47,475 bases of DNA from Caballeronia sp. SEWSISQ10-4 2 (GTDB taxonomy: Bacteria > Pseudomonadota > Gammaproteobacteria > Burkholderiales > Burkholderiaceae): assembly GCF_030464885.1 (NCBI RefSeq), contig NZ_JALPRJ010000065.1:1-47475 (forward strand), given 5' to 3'. Below, piece after piece: positions 26,826 through 35,414 of this stretch. Position 1 is the first letter of the stretch. Every line of letters starts with the position of its first letter. Under the pieces are notes generated by a model that did not search any database, was not told the DNA's origin, and saw only the letters and a list, made by a program, of their open reading frames with translations. Position numbers and translations under genes: made by a program.

Positions 26826-29198
26826 ATGCCCGATCTGCTCGCCAATCTGAATCCCGAACAACTTGCCGCCGTCACGCTGCCGAACGAGCCGGCGCTCATC
26901 CTGGCGGGCGCGGGCAGCGGCAAGACGCGCGTGCTGATCACGCGCATCGCGTGGCTGATCCAGCAGGGATACGCGACGCCCACGACCATTCTCGCCGTCA
27001 CGTTCACGAACAAGGCCGCCAAGGAAATGATGGCGCGCCTGAGCGCGATGATGCCCATCGACACCCGCGGCATGTGGATCGGCACTTTCCACGGCTTGTG
27101 CAACCGCATGCTGCGCGCGCATTTTCGCGACGCCGGACTGCCGCAGACATTCCAGATCCTCGATACCGCCGACCAGTTGTCGGCCATCAAACGGCTGATG
27201 AAAGGCCTGAATATCGACGACGAGAAATATCCGGCGAAAAATCTCCAGTACTTCATCAACAACGCGAAGGAACAAGGGCTGCGCCCGAAGGACGTCGACG
27301 CAACCGATTCCTTCAACATGAAGTTCGTCGAACTGTATGCGCTGTACGAGCAGCAATGCCAGCGCGAAGGCGTCGTGGATTTTCCCGAACTGCTGCTGCG
27401 TTGTTATGAGTTGCTGGCGCACAATCCGCCGTTGCGCGCGCATTATCAGGCGCGCTTTCGCAACATTCTGGTGGATGAGTTCCAGGACACGAACAAGCTG
27501 CAATACGCGTGGCTGAAGATGCTGGCGGGAGAGCACAACGCCATCTTTGCGGTGGGCGACGACGATCAGTCCATCTACGCATTTCGCGGTGCGAACGTGG
27601 GCAACATGCACGACTTCGAGCGCGAGTACCACGTGCGCAACATGATCAAGCTGGAGCAGAACTATCGCTCGCACGGTCATATTCTCGATACCGCCAACTT
27701 CCTGATCGCCAAGAATTCGCGGCGGCTGGGTAAAAATCTTCGCACCGACGCCGGTCATGGTGAACCGGTGCGTGTGTACGAAGCCGCGACCGATACGCAG
27801 GAGGCGGCGTGGATCGTCGAGGAGATCAAGGCGATGATTCATGCCGGCGCCACGCGCGGCGAGATCGCCATCCTGTATAGAAGCAATGCGCAGTCGCGGA
27901 CCATCGAACATACGCTGGTGAACGCGGGCATTGCGTATCGCGTGTATGGCGGCTTGCGATTCTTCGAGCGCCAGGAAGTGAAGCACGCGCTCGCGTATCT
28001 GCGCCTGATCGACAACCCGAACGACGATACCGCGTTCGCTCGCGTCGTGAATTTTCCGACGCGCGGGATCGGTGCGAGATCGATCGAACAACTTGCAGAC
28101 GCCGCACGTCTCTACAACTGTTCAATGGCCGCCGCCGTTCCGTACGTGACGGGCAAGGCGGGTTCGAGCATCGGCGCTTTTGCGCAGTTGATCGCCAAGA
28201 TGCGCGCGGAAACGCAGCAAATGAGCTTGCCGGAAACGGTGGAGTACGTGGTCCGGACGAGCGGTCTCGCCGCGCATTACGAGAGCGAGCGCGAAGGCCA
28301 GGACCGGCTGGAGAACTTGCAGGAAGTGGTGAATGCCGCAGCCGCGTTCGTGCAGGAGGAGGGCTACGGGCTCGACACTCCCGCGCGGTCCATTCCATTG
28401 CGTCCGGGTGCGACCAACGCGCCGGAAATCGGCCTGGCGACGGATGATCCGTCCGTCGATGTGCTTGATCGGACAAGCCCCGCCGATCCCGCGCAAAACC
28501 CCGACACGATGACCCCGCTCGCGGGTTTCCTGTCGCACGCATCGCTTGAAGCCGGCGATAACCAGGCGCAAGCCGGCCAGGACGCCGTGCAATTGATGAC
28601 GGTTCACGCAGCCAAGGGTCTCGAGTTCATGGCGGTGTTCATCACGGGTCTGGAGGAGGGCTTGTTCCCGCACGAGAACAGCGCGCAGGAAAGTGACGGG
28701 CTGGAGGAGGAGCGGCGGCTCGCGTACGTGGCGATCACGCGGGCGAAGGAGCGGCTGTATCTGTCGTTTGCTCAGAGCCGGATGCTGCACGGCCAGACGC
28801 GCTACAACATCCGTTCCCGTTTCTTCGATGAACTCCCCGAAGAGTCGCTCAAATGGCTCACGCCGAAAGTGGAGGCGGGTGCGCGCTGGGGCGGCCGGTC
28901 GGATAACGCCGGTTGGGGCCGCGACTGGTTCGCGCGGCCGGGGCAGGAGCGTGGTGGGGAACGCGCTGCGTACACCGATCCTGACGCCGGCAAGCCGTTG
29001 CCCGCATTCGCCAACAATCAACGCGCCGCCGACACCGGTTTCAAGGTCGGTCAGCCGGTGTTTCACACCAAGTTTGGCGAAGGCACGGTGATCGCGCTGG
29101 AAGGATCGGGCGCGGACGCCCGCGCGCAAGTCCGCTTCAAACGACACGGCGAGAAGTGGCTCGCGCTGGCGGTCGCTAAATTGCAGGCGGTCGAATGA
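26826..29198 (+). CDS. uvrD: DNA helicase II, UvrD/PcrA type
   Basis: This 790-aa superfamily 1A 3'-5' helicase acts in nucleotide excision and mismatch repair. Walker A GAGSGKT is at residues 28-34. Other motifs are NKAAKEMMAR (Ia), VDEFQDTN (II), VGDDDQSIYAFRGA (III), ENYRS-type EQNYRSHG (IV), MTVHAAKGLEF (V) and YVAITRAKERLYLS (VI). The C-terminus has the short Tudor-like region typical of UvrD/PcrA (VFHTKFGEGTVIALEG). A weakly conserved insert of about 60 residues sits before motif V (about 510-580). The stop overlaps the next gene by 4 bases. Confidence 0.96.
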   Translation: MPDLLANLNPEQLAAVTLPNEPALILAGAGSGKTRVLITRIAWLIQQGYATPTTILAVTFTNKAAKEMMARLSAMMPIDTRGMWIGTFHGLCNRMLRAHFRDAGLPQTFQILDTADQLSAIKRLMKGLNIDDEKYPAKNLQYFINNAKEQGLRPKDVDATDSFNMKFVELYALYEQQCQREGVVDFPELLLRCYELLAHNPPLRAHYQARFRNILVDEFQDTNKLQYAWLKMLAGEHNAIFAVGDDDQSIYAFRGANVGNMHDFEREYHVRNMIKLEQNYRSHGHILDTANFLIAKNSRRLGKNLRTDAGHGEPVRVYEAATDTQEAAWIVEEIKAMIHAGATRGEIAILYRSNAQSRTIEHTLVNAGIAYRVYGGLRFFERQEVKHALAYLRLIDNPNDDTAFARVVNFPTRGIGARSIEQLADAARLYNCSMAAAVPYVTGKAGSSIGAFAQLIAKMRAETQQMSLPETVEYVVRTSGLAAHYESEREGQDRLENLQEVVNAAAAFVQEEGYGLDTPARSIPLRPGATNAPEIGLATDDPSVDVLDRTSPADPAQNPDTMTPLAGFLSHASLEAGDNQAQAGQDAVQLMTVHAAKGLEFMAVFITGLEEGLFPHENSAQESDGLEEERRLAYVAITRAKERLYLSFAQSRMLHGQTRYNIRSRFFDELPEESLKWLTPKVEAGARWGGRSDNAGWGRDWFARPGQERGGERAAYTDPDAGKPLPAFANNQRAADTGFKVGQPVFHTKFGEGTVIALEGSGADARAQVRFKRHGEKWLALAVAKLQAVE

Positions 29199-29986
29199 CC
29201 ATCCGTGTGAACCGTCTCGGCATCATGGCCGCGTTGCCGCAGGAACTGGGCGATCTCATCGAATCAATGCATGCCGCCGGCGAGGTGCGCACCGAAACCA
29301 TCGGCCGGCGTGAATATCACGTCGGGTTGGCGCATGGGGTGCCTTGCGTGGTGACGCTCGCGCGCGTCGGGAAGGTGGCCGCAGCGGCAACGGCGAGCGC
29401 GTTGATCCACGTGTTCGGCGTCGATGCCATCGTGTTCACCGGTGTAGCCGGCGGCGTGCGCGCCGACGTGCGTGTAGGCGATATCGTGATCGGCGAAACG
29501 CTGATGCAGCACGATCTGGACGCATCGCCGTTGTTTCCGCGCTTTGAAGTGCCCTTGCTGGGCATGGCGCACTTCCCCGGCGATGTCACCCTGAACGCCG
29601 CGCTGGCGAATGCGTGCAGCGCTTTTCTCGCCGATGAACATGCTGCGCTGGAGCGCCGGTTTGGCGTGCATCCGCCGCGCTTACATCGTGGGTTGATTGT
29701 GAGCGGCGACCGGTTTGTGTCGAGTCACGACGAAGTGGATGCGCTGCGCTCGGCGTTGCCCGATGCGCTGGCGGTCGAGATGGAGGGCGCGGCGCTCGCG
29801 CAGGTGTGTTTCGAGCACGGCGTTCGGTGCGCGGTTGTGCGCACAGTCTCGGATACCGCCGATGCTGATGCACCGGAATCGTTTCTCGAGTTCCTGCATG
29901 CGCTAGGCGGAGCGTATTCGTCGGGAATCTTGCGACGCTTCCTGGCCGCATGGGTGTTCCCTGGCGACGTAAATATCCCTTCCTGA
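29195..29986 (+). CDS. MTA/SAH nucleosidase-like protein
   Basis: This 263-aa purine-nucleoside phosphorylase superfamily protein is most like 5'-methylthioadenosine/S-adenosylhomocysteine nucleosidase. Seen motifs: GIMAALPQEL at the N-terminus, VFTGVAGGV, GDIVIGETLMQHD, SGDRFVS, VEMEGAALAQVC and RTVSDTAD, whose Asp is the expected catalytic acid. It would recycle methylthioadenosine and SAH in the cytoplasm. The ATG overlaps the uvrD stop, so the two are coupled. Confidence 0.9.
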   Translation: MTIRVNRLGIMAALPQELGDLIESMHAAGEVRTETIGRREYHVGLAHGVPCVVTLARVGKVAAAATASALIHVFGVDAIVFTGVAGGVRADVRVGDIVIGETLMQHDLDASPLFPRFEVPLLGMAHFPGDVTLNAALANACSAFLADEHAALERRFGVHPPRLHRGLIVSGDRFVSSHDEVDALRSALPDALAVEMEGAALAQVCFEHGVRCAVVRTVSDTADADAPESFLEFLHALGGAYSSGILRRFLAAWVFPGDVNIPS

Positions 29987-30164
29987 TCGTTCTTTTCGTG
30001 TCGGTCTCGCAGCTCACCTTCGCGCGCGGTAGCACCTCCGTTTTCTGCTGAGCCAAAATCAGAGGCGTTGCCCAAACGCTTTCTCTGCGCACGGCGCGGC
30101 CAATCAGCGCCGCAGCGTCGTTTCCCTTTATTTCCCTCCTCGACTCGCACCCCAAAATTCTCTC

Positions 30165-30193
30165 TTGTAATTGCGAATGATTCGCAATTACAA
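30165..30193. promoter_or_regulatory. Fur box overlapping a promoter
   Basis: A perfect 29-bp palindrome has a central G at 30179 and the core TTGCGAATGATTCGCAA. It fits the Fur consensus (overlapping 7-1-7 repeats, TGATAATGATTATCA-like) and the GCGAATGATTCGC form I know from Burkholderia iron promoters. TTGTAA (30165-30170) and TACAAT (30189-30194), 18 bases apart, make a good sigma-70 promoter lying inside the box, so Fur-Fe(II) would block polymerase directly. The start codon at 30217 is 23 bases downstream. Confidence 0.8.
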
Positions 30194-30216
30194 TGTTCGC
30201 GACGACAGGAGGTCCT

Positions 30217-30441
30217 ATGACCCAAACGACGCCCGACTCCGACCGGGCACAGCGCGCCATGTCCGCGAACGCTGCACGCGTAATCGAGACCACGCGCCGC
30301 GCATGGCTTGCCGCAGCGGCGCAGCCCGCCAGCGCACGCGTGAATAGCGCCACGCAGCTCCGGCCACCCCGGTTTTCACGTCGTCCGATAGTCGCAAACC
30401 TTGCTTTAGCCATGAATTTCTGGAGTACGAGACCGCTGTGA
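30217..30441 (+). CDS. Small basic protein of unknown function, Fur-regulated
   Basis: This 74-aa protein is not recognised. It starts with a near-ideal Shine-Dalgarno (AGGAGGT, 30207-30213), 23 bases after a Fur-box promoter, so it should be made in iron starvation. It is strongly basic, with many Arg (TTRRAW, LRPPRFSRRP) and few acidic residues. The N-terminal half (about 10-40) is Ala-rich and likely helical. No signal peptide, Cys or known metal motif is present. It does not show the HemP/HmuP pattern. The stop overlaps the GTG of the next gene (GTGA), so translation is probably coupled. Confidence 0.6.
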   Translation: MTQTTPDSDRAQRAMSANAARVIETTRRAWLAAAAQPASARVNSATQLRPPRFSRRPIVANLALAMNFWSTRPL

Positions 30442-30947
30442 TCGCCACCCAATCTCCCTCGGCCAAGTCCTTCACGCCGGCATGCGTTATCAACGACGCG
30501 CACGATGTACCCGATCAGCGTTTGCACGACGCGAGCCGCTTTCCGCTTGTGCGCTTGCGCCGTCGAGCGGTGCAGCCCGGCTACGCGTTTGTCTGGGGCG
30601 CCGAAATGCAGCGGCTGTTGTCGCTGAAGACGCCGTTTGTGATCGTGTCGGAACATAACGCCGATGAAACCGCCGACGACACTCGCCTGCGCAACGCCTG
30701 GCTACGCACGCAGCGGGCAACGCTCGCGCTTTTTTGCCGCGGGTTGATCGTGATCGAGCCGAGGATCGAAGCACGGGCGACGACGCGGGAAGCTGCGCGC
30801 GCCGTGACGCAGGGTAGTGGTGTGCGAACGGTCGTGGTGTCGAGCATGCGTGTGGCCGGCGATCTCGCACCCGTGCTGCTCAAGCATTCGGCAAGCGACC
30901 TGGCGAAACCTCAATCAACCGGTATGCCGCGTTTGCAGATGCCGTAA
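30438..30947 (+). CDS. Protein of unknown function, coupled to the Fur-regulated small gene
   Basis: This 169-aa product starts at a GTG overlapping the previous stop; no strong Shine-Dalgarno of its own is visible, so it depends on coupling. I do not recognise the family. The body suggests an alternating alpha/beta fold: strands at FPLVRLR, PFVIVSE, GLIVIEP and RTVVVSS, and helices including GAEMQRLLSL and RLRNAWLRTQRATLALFCR. No membrane segment or signal peptide is seen. Cys occurs once near the start (ACVIND) and once in LFCRG. A role in iron starvation is inferred only from the shared Fur box. Confidence 0.6.
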   Translation: MIATQSPSAKSFTPACVINDAHDVPDQRLHDASRFPLVRLRRRAVQPGYAFVWGAEMQRLLSLKTPFVIVSEHNADETADDTRLRNAWLRTQRATLALFCRGLIVIEPRIEARATTREAARAVTQGSGVRTVVVSSMRVAGDLAPVLLKHSASDLAKPQSTGMPRLQMP

Positions 30948-31022
30948 TGCCGTAGTGGCGGCGCGCGTGGCGACCTGGCAAAACGGTCGACTCAGGGCCG
31001 TCCCTCTCTAGCAGCGCCCCGT

Positions 31023-31083
31023 CGCCTGAACTATGCTCAGGAGCAATTCGCCGCGTCTGAACGCCTGAGTGCGATTCAGGCGC
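31023..31083. promoter_or_regulatory. Two CCTGA-N7-TCAGG inverted repeats upstream of prpE
   Basis: Two dyads share the pattern CCTGA-N7-TCAGG: 31025-31041 and 31064-31080. Their left flanks are identical (CGCCTGA), and their centres are 39 bases apart. They lie 30-90 bases before the prpE start. Equal spacing and repeated half-sites suggest a regulator operator rather than terminators. The regulator is unknown. Confidence 0.5.
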
Positions 31084-31110
31084 GGCGTTTCGCGACCAGA
31101 GAGGGTTCGA

Positions 31111-33003
31111 ATGCCGACTTATCGTGAAGCTCACCTCCGTTCGATTGAAGATCCGGAATCGTTCTGGGGCGAACAGGCGCGGCGCATCCATTGGGAAACG
31201 CCGTTCGAGCAAGTGCTCGATCGCAGCAATCCGCCTTTTGCGCGCTGGTTCGTCGGCGGCAAGACCAATCTCTGCTACAACGCCATCGACCGCCATCTCG
31301 GCGCGCGCGCTCAGCAGAACGCGCTCGTGTATGTATCGACGGAAACGGGCATCGAGCGGCGCTACACCTACGCCGAACTGCACGCCGAAGTGAACCGCAT
31401 GGCTGCAGTGATGCGCTCGCTTGGCGTGACTCGGGGCGAGCGCGTCCTGATCTACCTGCCGATGATCCCCGAAGCCCTGTTCGCGATGCTCGCGTGCGCG
31501 CGGCTTGGTGCGATCCATTCGGTCGTGTTCGGCGGCTTCGCGGCGCCGAGTCTCGCGGCGCGTATTGATGACGCTACGCCTGTGCTGATTGTCACCGCCG
31601 ATGCCGGTGCGCGGGCAGGCAAGGTGATCGATTACACGCCGCTTATGGACGAAGCGCTGGCGCGCGCCGTGCACAAGGTGTCGAAGGTGTTGCTGATCGA
31701 CCGGCAACTCGCACCGGAACGCTTGCAGGCGCCGTATCTGGTTGCATACGAGCCGCTGCGCGAAAAATTCTTCGACGCCCATGTTCCCTGCGTCTGGCTC
31801 GAATCGAACGAACCCTCATATGTGCTCTATACCTCCGGCACGACCGGCAAGCCAAAGGGCGTGCAACGCGATGTGGGCGGGTACGCGGTGGCGCTGGCGG
31901 CATCGATGGAACACATCTTCCAGGGCAAGCCCGGCGACACCATGTGGACCGCGTCGGACGTCGGCTGGGTGGTCGGGCACAGCTACATCGTCTATGCGCC
32001 GCTGATTGCCGGGCTGACGACGCTCATGTACGAAGGCACGCCGATTCGCCCCGACGGCGGCATCTGGTGGCGGATCATCGAGCAGCACAAGATCAACCTG
32101 ATGTTCACCGCGCCGACCGCGTTGCGCGTGCTCAAGAAGCAAGATCCGAAGCTGATGGAGCGGGCGGATTTATCGAGTCTGCGCGCGTTGTTTCTAGCCG
32201 GCGAACCACTCGATGAACCCACCGCGCAGTGGATTCAAAGTGCGCTGAAAAAGCCCGTCGTCGATAACTATTGGCAGACCGAAACCGGCTGGCCGATGAT
32301 CGCGATTCCGCGGGGTATTGAAGCGTTGCCGCCGAAGCTTGGCTCGCCCGGGGTGCCTTCGATGGGGTTTGCTTTGACAGTGCGTAACGAGGTAACGGGT
32401 GAGATTTGCGCACCGGGCGAGAAGGGCGTGATCGCACTTGACTATCCGTTGCCGCCCGGGTGCATGCAGACCGTGTGGGGCGACGATTCACGCTTCATCA
32501 AGACGTACTGGGAGAGCATTCCGGGGCAGCAGCTGTATTCGACTTTCGACTGGGGCGTGACCGACGAGGATGGCTATGTGTCCATTCTCGGGCGCACCGA
32601 TGACGTGATCAATGTGGCAGGGCATCGGTTGGGCACGCGTGAAATCGAGGAGGCGATCAGCAGTCATCGGGCCGTGGCCGAGGTGGCGGTGGTGGGCGTT
32701 GCTGATTCGGTAAAAGGGCAAGTCGCGCTGGCGTTTGTCGTGTTGCGCGATGCCCAGGCTCTGGATAAGGCCGGCGCGCGCGAAGCGCTTGAAGCGGAAC
32801 TCGCCCGCAGCGTCGATGCGCATTTGGGCGCGATAGCGCGTCCAGCACGAGTCCATTTTCTGGCGACGTTGCCGAAGACCCGATCGGGCAAGTTGTTGCG
32901 GAGGGCGATTGCCGCGCTGGCCGAAGGGCGCGACCCCGGCGATCTGCCGATGATTGAAGATGCCGGGGCGCTGGTGCAGGTGAAGGAGGCTTTGGCGCGG
33001 TAG
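31111..33003 (+). CDS. prpE: Propionyl-CoA synthetase
   Basis: This 630-aa AMP-forming acyl-CoA synthetase activates propionate to propionyl-CoA. The adenylate motif YTSGTTGKPKGVQRDVGGYAVAL (partly quoted) has the QRD-GGYAVAL form typical of PrpE rather than acetyl-CoA synthetase. DNYWQTETGWP and the C-terminal PKTRSGKLLRRA supply the catalytic Lys594, a possible acetylation site. It is encoded alone, without prpBCD nearby. I chose the ATG at 31111, after AGAGAGGG; the frame is open to 31069. Its stop is 7 bases from the convergent HTH gene. Acetate or 3-hydroxypropionate activity cannot be excluded. Confidence 0.92.
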   Translation: MPTYREAHLRSIEDPESFWGEQARRIHWETPFEQVLDRSNPPFARWFVGGKTNLCYNAIDRHLGARAQQNALVYVSTETGIERRYTYAELHAEVNRMAAVMRSLGVTRGERVLIYLPMIPEALFAMLACARLGAIHSVVFGGFAAPSLAARIDDATPVLIVTADAGARAGKVIDYTPLMDEALARAVHKVSKVLLIDRQLAPERLQAPYLVAYEPLREKFFDAHVPCVWLESNEPSYVLYTSGTTGKPKGVQRDVGGYAVALAASMEHIFQGKPGDTMWTASDVGWVVGHSYIVYAPLIAGLTTLMYEGTPIRPDGGIWWRIIEQHKINLMFTAPTALRVLKKQDPKLMERADLSSLRALFLAGEPLDEPTAQWIQSALKKPVVDNYWQTETGWPMIAIPRGIEALPPKLGSPGVPSMGFALTVRNEVTGEICAPGEKGVIALDYPLPPGCMQTVWGDDSRFIKTYWESIPGQQLYSTFDWGVTDEDGYVSILGRTDDVINVAGHRLGTREIEEAISSHRAVAEVAVVGVADSVKGQVALAFVVLRDAQALDKAGAREALEAELARSVDAHLGAIARPARVHFLATLPKTRSGKLLRRAIAALAEGRDPGDLPMIEDAGALVQVKEALAR

Positions 33004-33009
33004 CTACTC

Positions 33010-33547
33010 TTATTTCACCAGCGGGCGCAGCTCCCGCTGCGCCCGCGGTGTGAGTCGCTGTGCCTCTTTGCTCAGGTTGATCTGCATGGTTGTTTCTGCA
33101 ATTTCGTGAACCGATTGCTCAAGCTCGTAGGTGCCTTTTGCCTTCAGCCAGTCCATGACTTCCGCCAGATGCCAGATTGCCGTGCTGCCTTCGTGTACGG
33201 GTAGCGGGAACGTAGCCGCGTTCGTGAGTATCGTGAGTATTAACTTGCGCATGTTCTGGCGCGTTACGCCAATTGCATCAGCGACGTCGGTCAGGCCGAC
33301 AAAATCAGGTGATGCTTCCACCAGCGCTGCTGATGGAATGGCCGACTTGACGTGCTTCAATGCACTCGTCAAAAATGCCGCTTGCGCGCTCTGCGCTTCG
33401 CGTGTGAATGCCCGCGCAATCCGTCCCGGCAGACCTACGCCGATCAATGCGTCGTCGCATCCTGGTGCACTGAGACGTCCGATCAACTCTTCATGATTGC
33501 AGCCGTTTTTCTGTCAGTCGGTACTTTAATGTGAATGTGTATTCCAT
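33010..33547 (-). pseudogene. HicB-like/AlpA-type HTH antitoxin, apparently frameshifted
   Basis: The open part (33010-33486, TTG start) encodes GCDDALIGVGLPGRIARAF, then a helix-turn-helix FVGLTDVADAIGVTRQNMRKL and PVHEGSTAIWHLAEVMDWL, a DNA-binding family often found beside HicA-like proteins. The expected N-terminus lies upstream in another frame: ATG at 33547 gives MEYTFTLKYRLTE, then hits TGA at 33491-33493. Removing one base from the five-A run (minus strand, 33506-33510) would join the frames into one protein. So the gene is either truly frameshifted, read from TTG, phase-variable, or carries a sequencing error. The intact ATG would overlap the upstream HicA-like gene by 22 bases. Confidence 0.6.
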
Positions 33548-33855
33548 GGCTTCGCTTTAAGTGAGACCGTTGATTGTTCGGAAACCTTGTCTGACTGGAA
33601 CGTGCAGTTGTCGACTACGCGCTTGATTGCCCGCGTGTGATTCGTTGGGTTTTTCGGCGTACTCCACACACTCGTGATACAAAATTCCCCGCAGCGGCGC
33701 TCAGCTGCGTTGTATGGGCAATAAATCCGCCCCGCATGACTTCCTCCTTGTTTAACGCGCCAACCACGCGTTTCAGCGGGCCGCAGCGCTTCTTCAATCT
33801 CTTCTTTTGAGGCTGTGAACGAGTCATCCTGAGCTCCATAGGAGAGGCGCCCCAC
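33526..33855 (-). CDS. HicA-like toxin-domain protein, start disturbed
   Basis: The frame contains EEIEEALRPAETRGWRVKQ, then GGSHAGRIYCPYN with the Gly-Ser-His of HicA-type RNA-binding toxins, and ITSVWSTPKNPTNHTRAIKRV. HicA proteins are mRNA interferases; this assignment rests on motif resemblance. No in-frame ATG exists; only GTG (33855) or TTG (33873), inside a palindrome. An ATG at 33827 with GGAG six bases before it is one frame off. Adding one A to the four-A run at 33805-33808 would give MTRSQPQKEEIEEAL and an intact roughly 100-aa protein. Cotranscribed with the HTH gene (22-base overlap). Confidence 0.55.
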   Translation of the reverse strand: MGRLSYGAQDDSFTASKEEIEEALRPAETRGWRVKQGGSHAGRIYCPYNAAERRCGEFCITSVWSTPKNPTNHTRAIKRVVDNCTFQSDKVSEQSTVSLKAKPWNTHSH

Positions 33856-33888
33856 CAGGTTGTCACTTGACAACCTGGTGGGGCGCCT
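33845..33888. repeat. 44-bp near-perfect palindrome
   Basis: The arms are 21 bases each (33845-33865 and 33868-33888), perfectly complementary, around a 2-base centre (CT). The centre reads GGTTGTCACTTGACAACC. It lies between the MFS gene and the HicA-like gene, about 18 bases upstream of the best start of the latter. No T-run follows on either side. It may be an autoregulatory operator, a strong transcript hairpin ending MFS transcription, or abutted ends of a lost mobile element. Confidence 0.85.
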
Positions 33889-33973
33889 GGAACGTCGAAA
33901 CGAGAACTCGTTTTAGAGTCGTGCGCTCGCCGGTCGTATGCCTGTTCTGCTCACATGATCGTGATCATCACGC

Positions 33974-35203
33974 TTATGCCGATATCCGTTTCTCTCGGGT
34001 ATTTGGCAGCAGGATCGTCAGGACTCCGATCAGCGGCAGGAACGAACAAACCTTATAGACATAGTCGATGCTCGTCGCGTCAGCCAGATGGCCAAGGACC
34101 GCCGCGCCGATCCCGCCCATGCCGAACGCGAAGCCAAAGAACAACCCGGCGACCATGCCGACCTTGCCGGGGACCAGTTCCGTCGCATAAACCAGGATGG
34201 CCGAGAACGCCGATGCGAGGATTAGTCCGATCACGACCGACAGCACGCCGGTCCAGAACAAATTCGCAAACGGCAACATCAAGGTGAATGGCGCAACGCC
34301 CAATATCGATACCCAGATAACAACCTTCCGGCCGATCTTGTCGCCGACGGGGCCACCGACGATCGTGCCCACGGCCACTGCCGCGAGGAACCAGAACAGA
34401 TGCACTTGCGCGGTTTCCACGGGCAAATGAAACTTGCTGATCAGATAAAACGTGAAGTAGCTACTGATGCTCGCCAGATAAAAATACTTTGAAAATACGA
34501 GCAGCATTAACACCGTCATGGCGACGAGTACCTTATTGCGCGACAAGGCCGACACCGCGACCGTTCCACGTGCCTTCTTCACTGCCGGATGACGTTGATA
34601 CCAGCGCCCGATATTCGCCAATACCACAATGGCGAGTAATGCCGCAGCCGAAAACCACGCAATGCTGCGTTGTCCGTGCGGCATGACGACCAATGCGGCC
34701 AGCAATGGCCCAAGAGAGCTGCCCGCATTGCCGCCGACCTGAAACACCGATTGCGCAAGACCGTGCCGTCCGCCCGACGCCATGCGCGCCACGCGCGACG
34801 ACTCAGGATGGAAGATTGACGATCCACATCCGACGAGTGCCGCGGCGATCAGCAATACCGGATAGCTTCCGGCCATCGACATCAATAACAACCCGCACAG
34901 CGTGAAACCCATGCCAATCGGCAGCGAATACGGCTTCGGATGTTTATCGGTGTAGAGCCCGACCAGCGGCTGCAATAGCGACGCGGTAATTTGATACGTC
35001 AGCGTGATCAAGCCGATCTGTCCAAACGACAGTGAAAACTCGCTTTTGAACAGCGGATAAATGGCGAGAATCAGCGACTGGATCATGTCGTTGAGCAAAT
35101 GCGCAAAACTGATCGCGCCGAGCACGGAAAACACGGTGCGCGGAACAGCGGGGCTCAAGACAGGGGCAACGCCAAGCGCGCCTTTTTCGATACTTGTCTG
35201 CAT
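33974..35203 (-). CDS. MFS exporter, fosmidomycin-resistance (Fsr) type
   Basis: This 409-aa protein has about 12 hydrophobic segments. Sequences such as SFAHLLNDMIQSLILAIYP, GQIGLITLTYQITASLLQP, LVGCGSSIFHPESSRVARM and QVGGNAGSSLGPLLAAL match the Fsr family of drug/proton antiporters. It would export a small hydrophilic or amphiphilic compound across the inner membrane; the natural substrate is unknown. I start it at the ATG at 35203 (MQTSIEKG); the frame is open to 35302 without a better site. A 44-bp palindrome lies 86 bases after its stop. Confidence 0.9.
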   Translation of the reverse strand: MQTSIEKGALGVAPVLSPAVPRTVFSVLGAISFAHLLNDMIQSLILAIYPLFKSEFSLSFGQIGLITLTYQITASLLQPLVGLYTDKHPKPYSLPIGMGFTLCGLLLMSMAGSYPVLLIAAALVGCGSSIFHPESSRVARMASGGRHGLAQSVFQVGGNAGSSLGPLLAALVVMPHGQRSIAWFSAAALLAIVVLANIGRWYQRHPAVKKARGTVAVSALSRNKVLVAMTVLMLLVFSKYFYLASISSYFTFYLISKFHLPVETAQVHLFWFLAAVAVGTIVGGPVGDKIGRKVVIWVSILGVAPFTLMLPFANLFWTGVLSVVIGLILASAFSAILVYATELVPGKVGMVAGLFFGFAFGMGGIGAAVLGHLADATSIDYVYKVCSFLPLIGVLTILLPNTREKRISA

Positions 35204-35414
35204 GATGATGGGCCGGAAGTAGTCTCTCGTTGCGTTTCGTTGATCCTCAGCAGCGCCGCCAATGCGCCATTTGCTGACAATTCTAAATTGTCCTCTATGC
35301 ATTGTCCGGCCAAACTTTGTCGCGAAACGGACAGCAGCGTGCCCACGCCTGGAGCCAGTACGCCCACTTTAGGTGAGAGTGACATGAGTTTGTAACATGT
35401 TCAGAAAACACCTC

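Noticed and set aside
30217..30441. HemP/HmuP heme-uptake activator
   Set aside because: Position after a Fur box suggested it, but the conserved C-terminal G-x-Y-x-LR-x-T-x2-GKLILTK-like pattern is absent.
33867..34058. Small plus-strand frame starting in the 44-bp palindrome
   Set aside because: Its start merely mirrors the opposite-strand frame because of the palindrome, and it runs into the MFS gene antisense.
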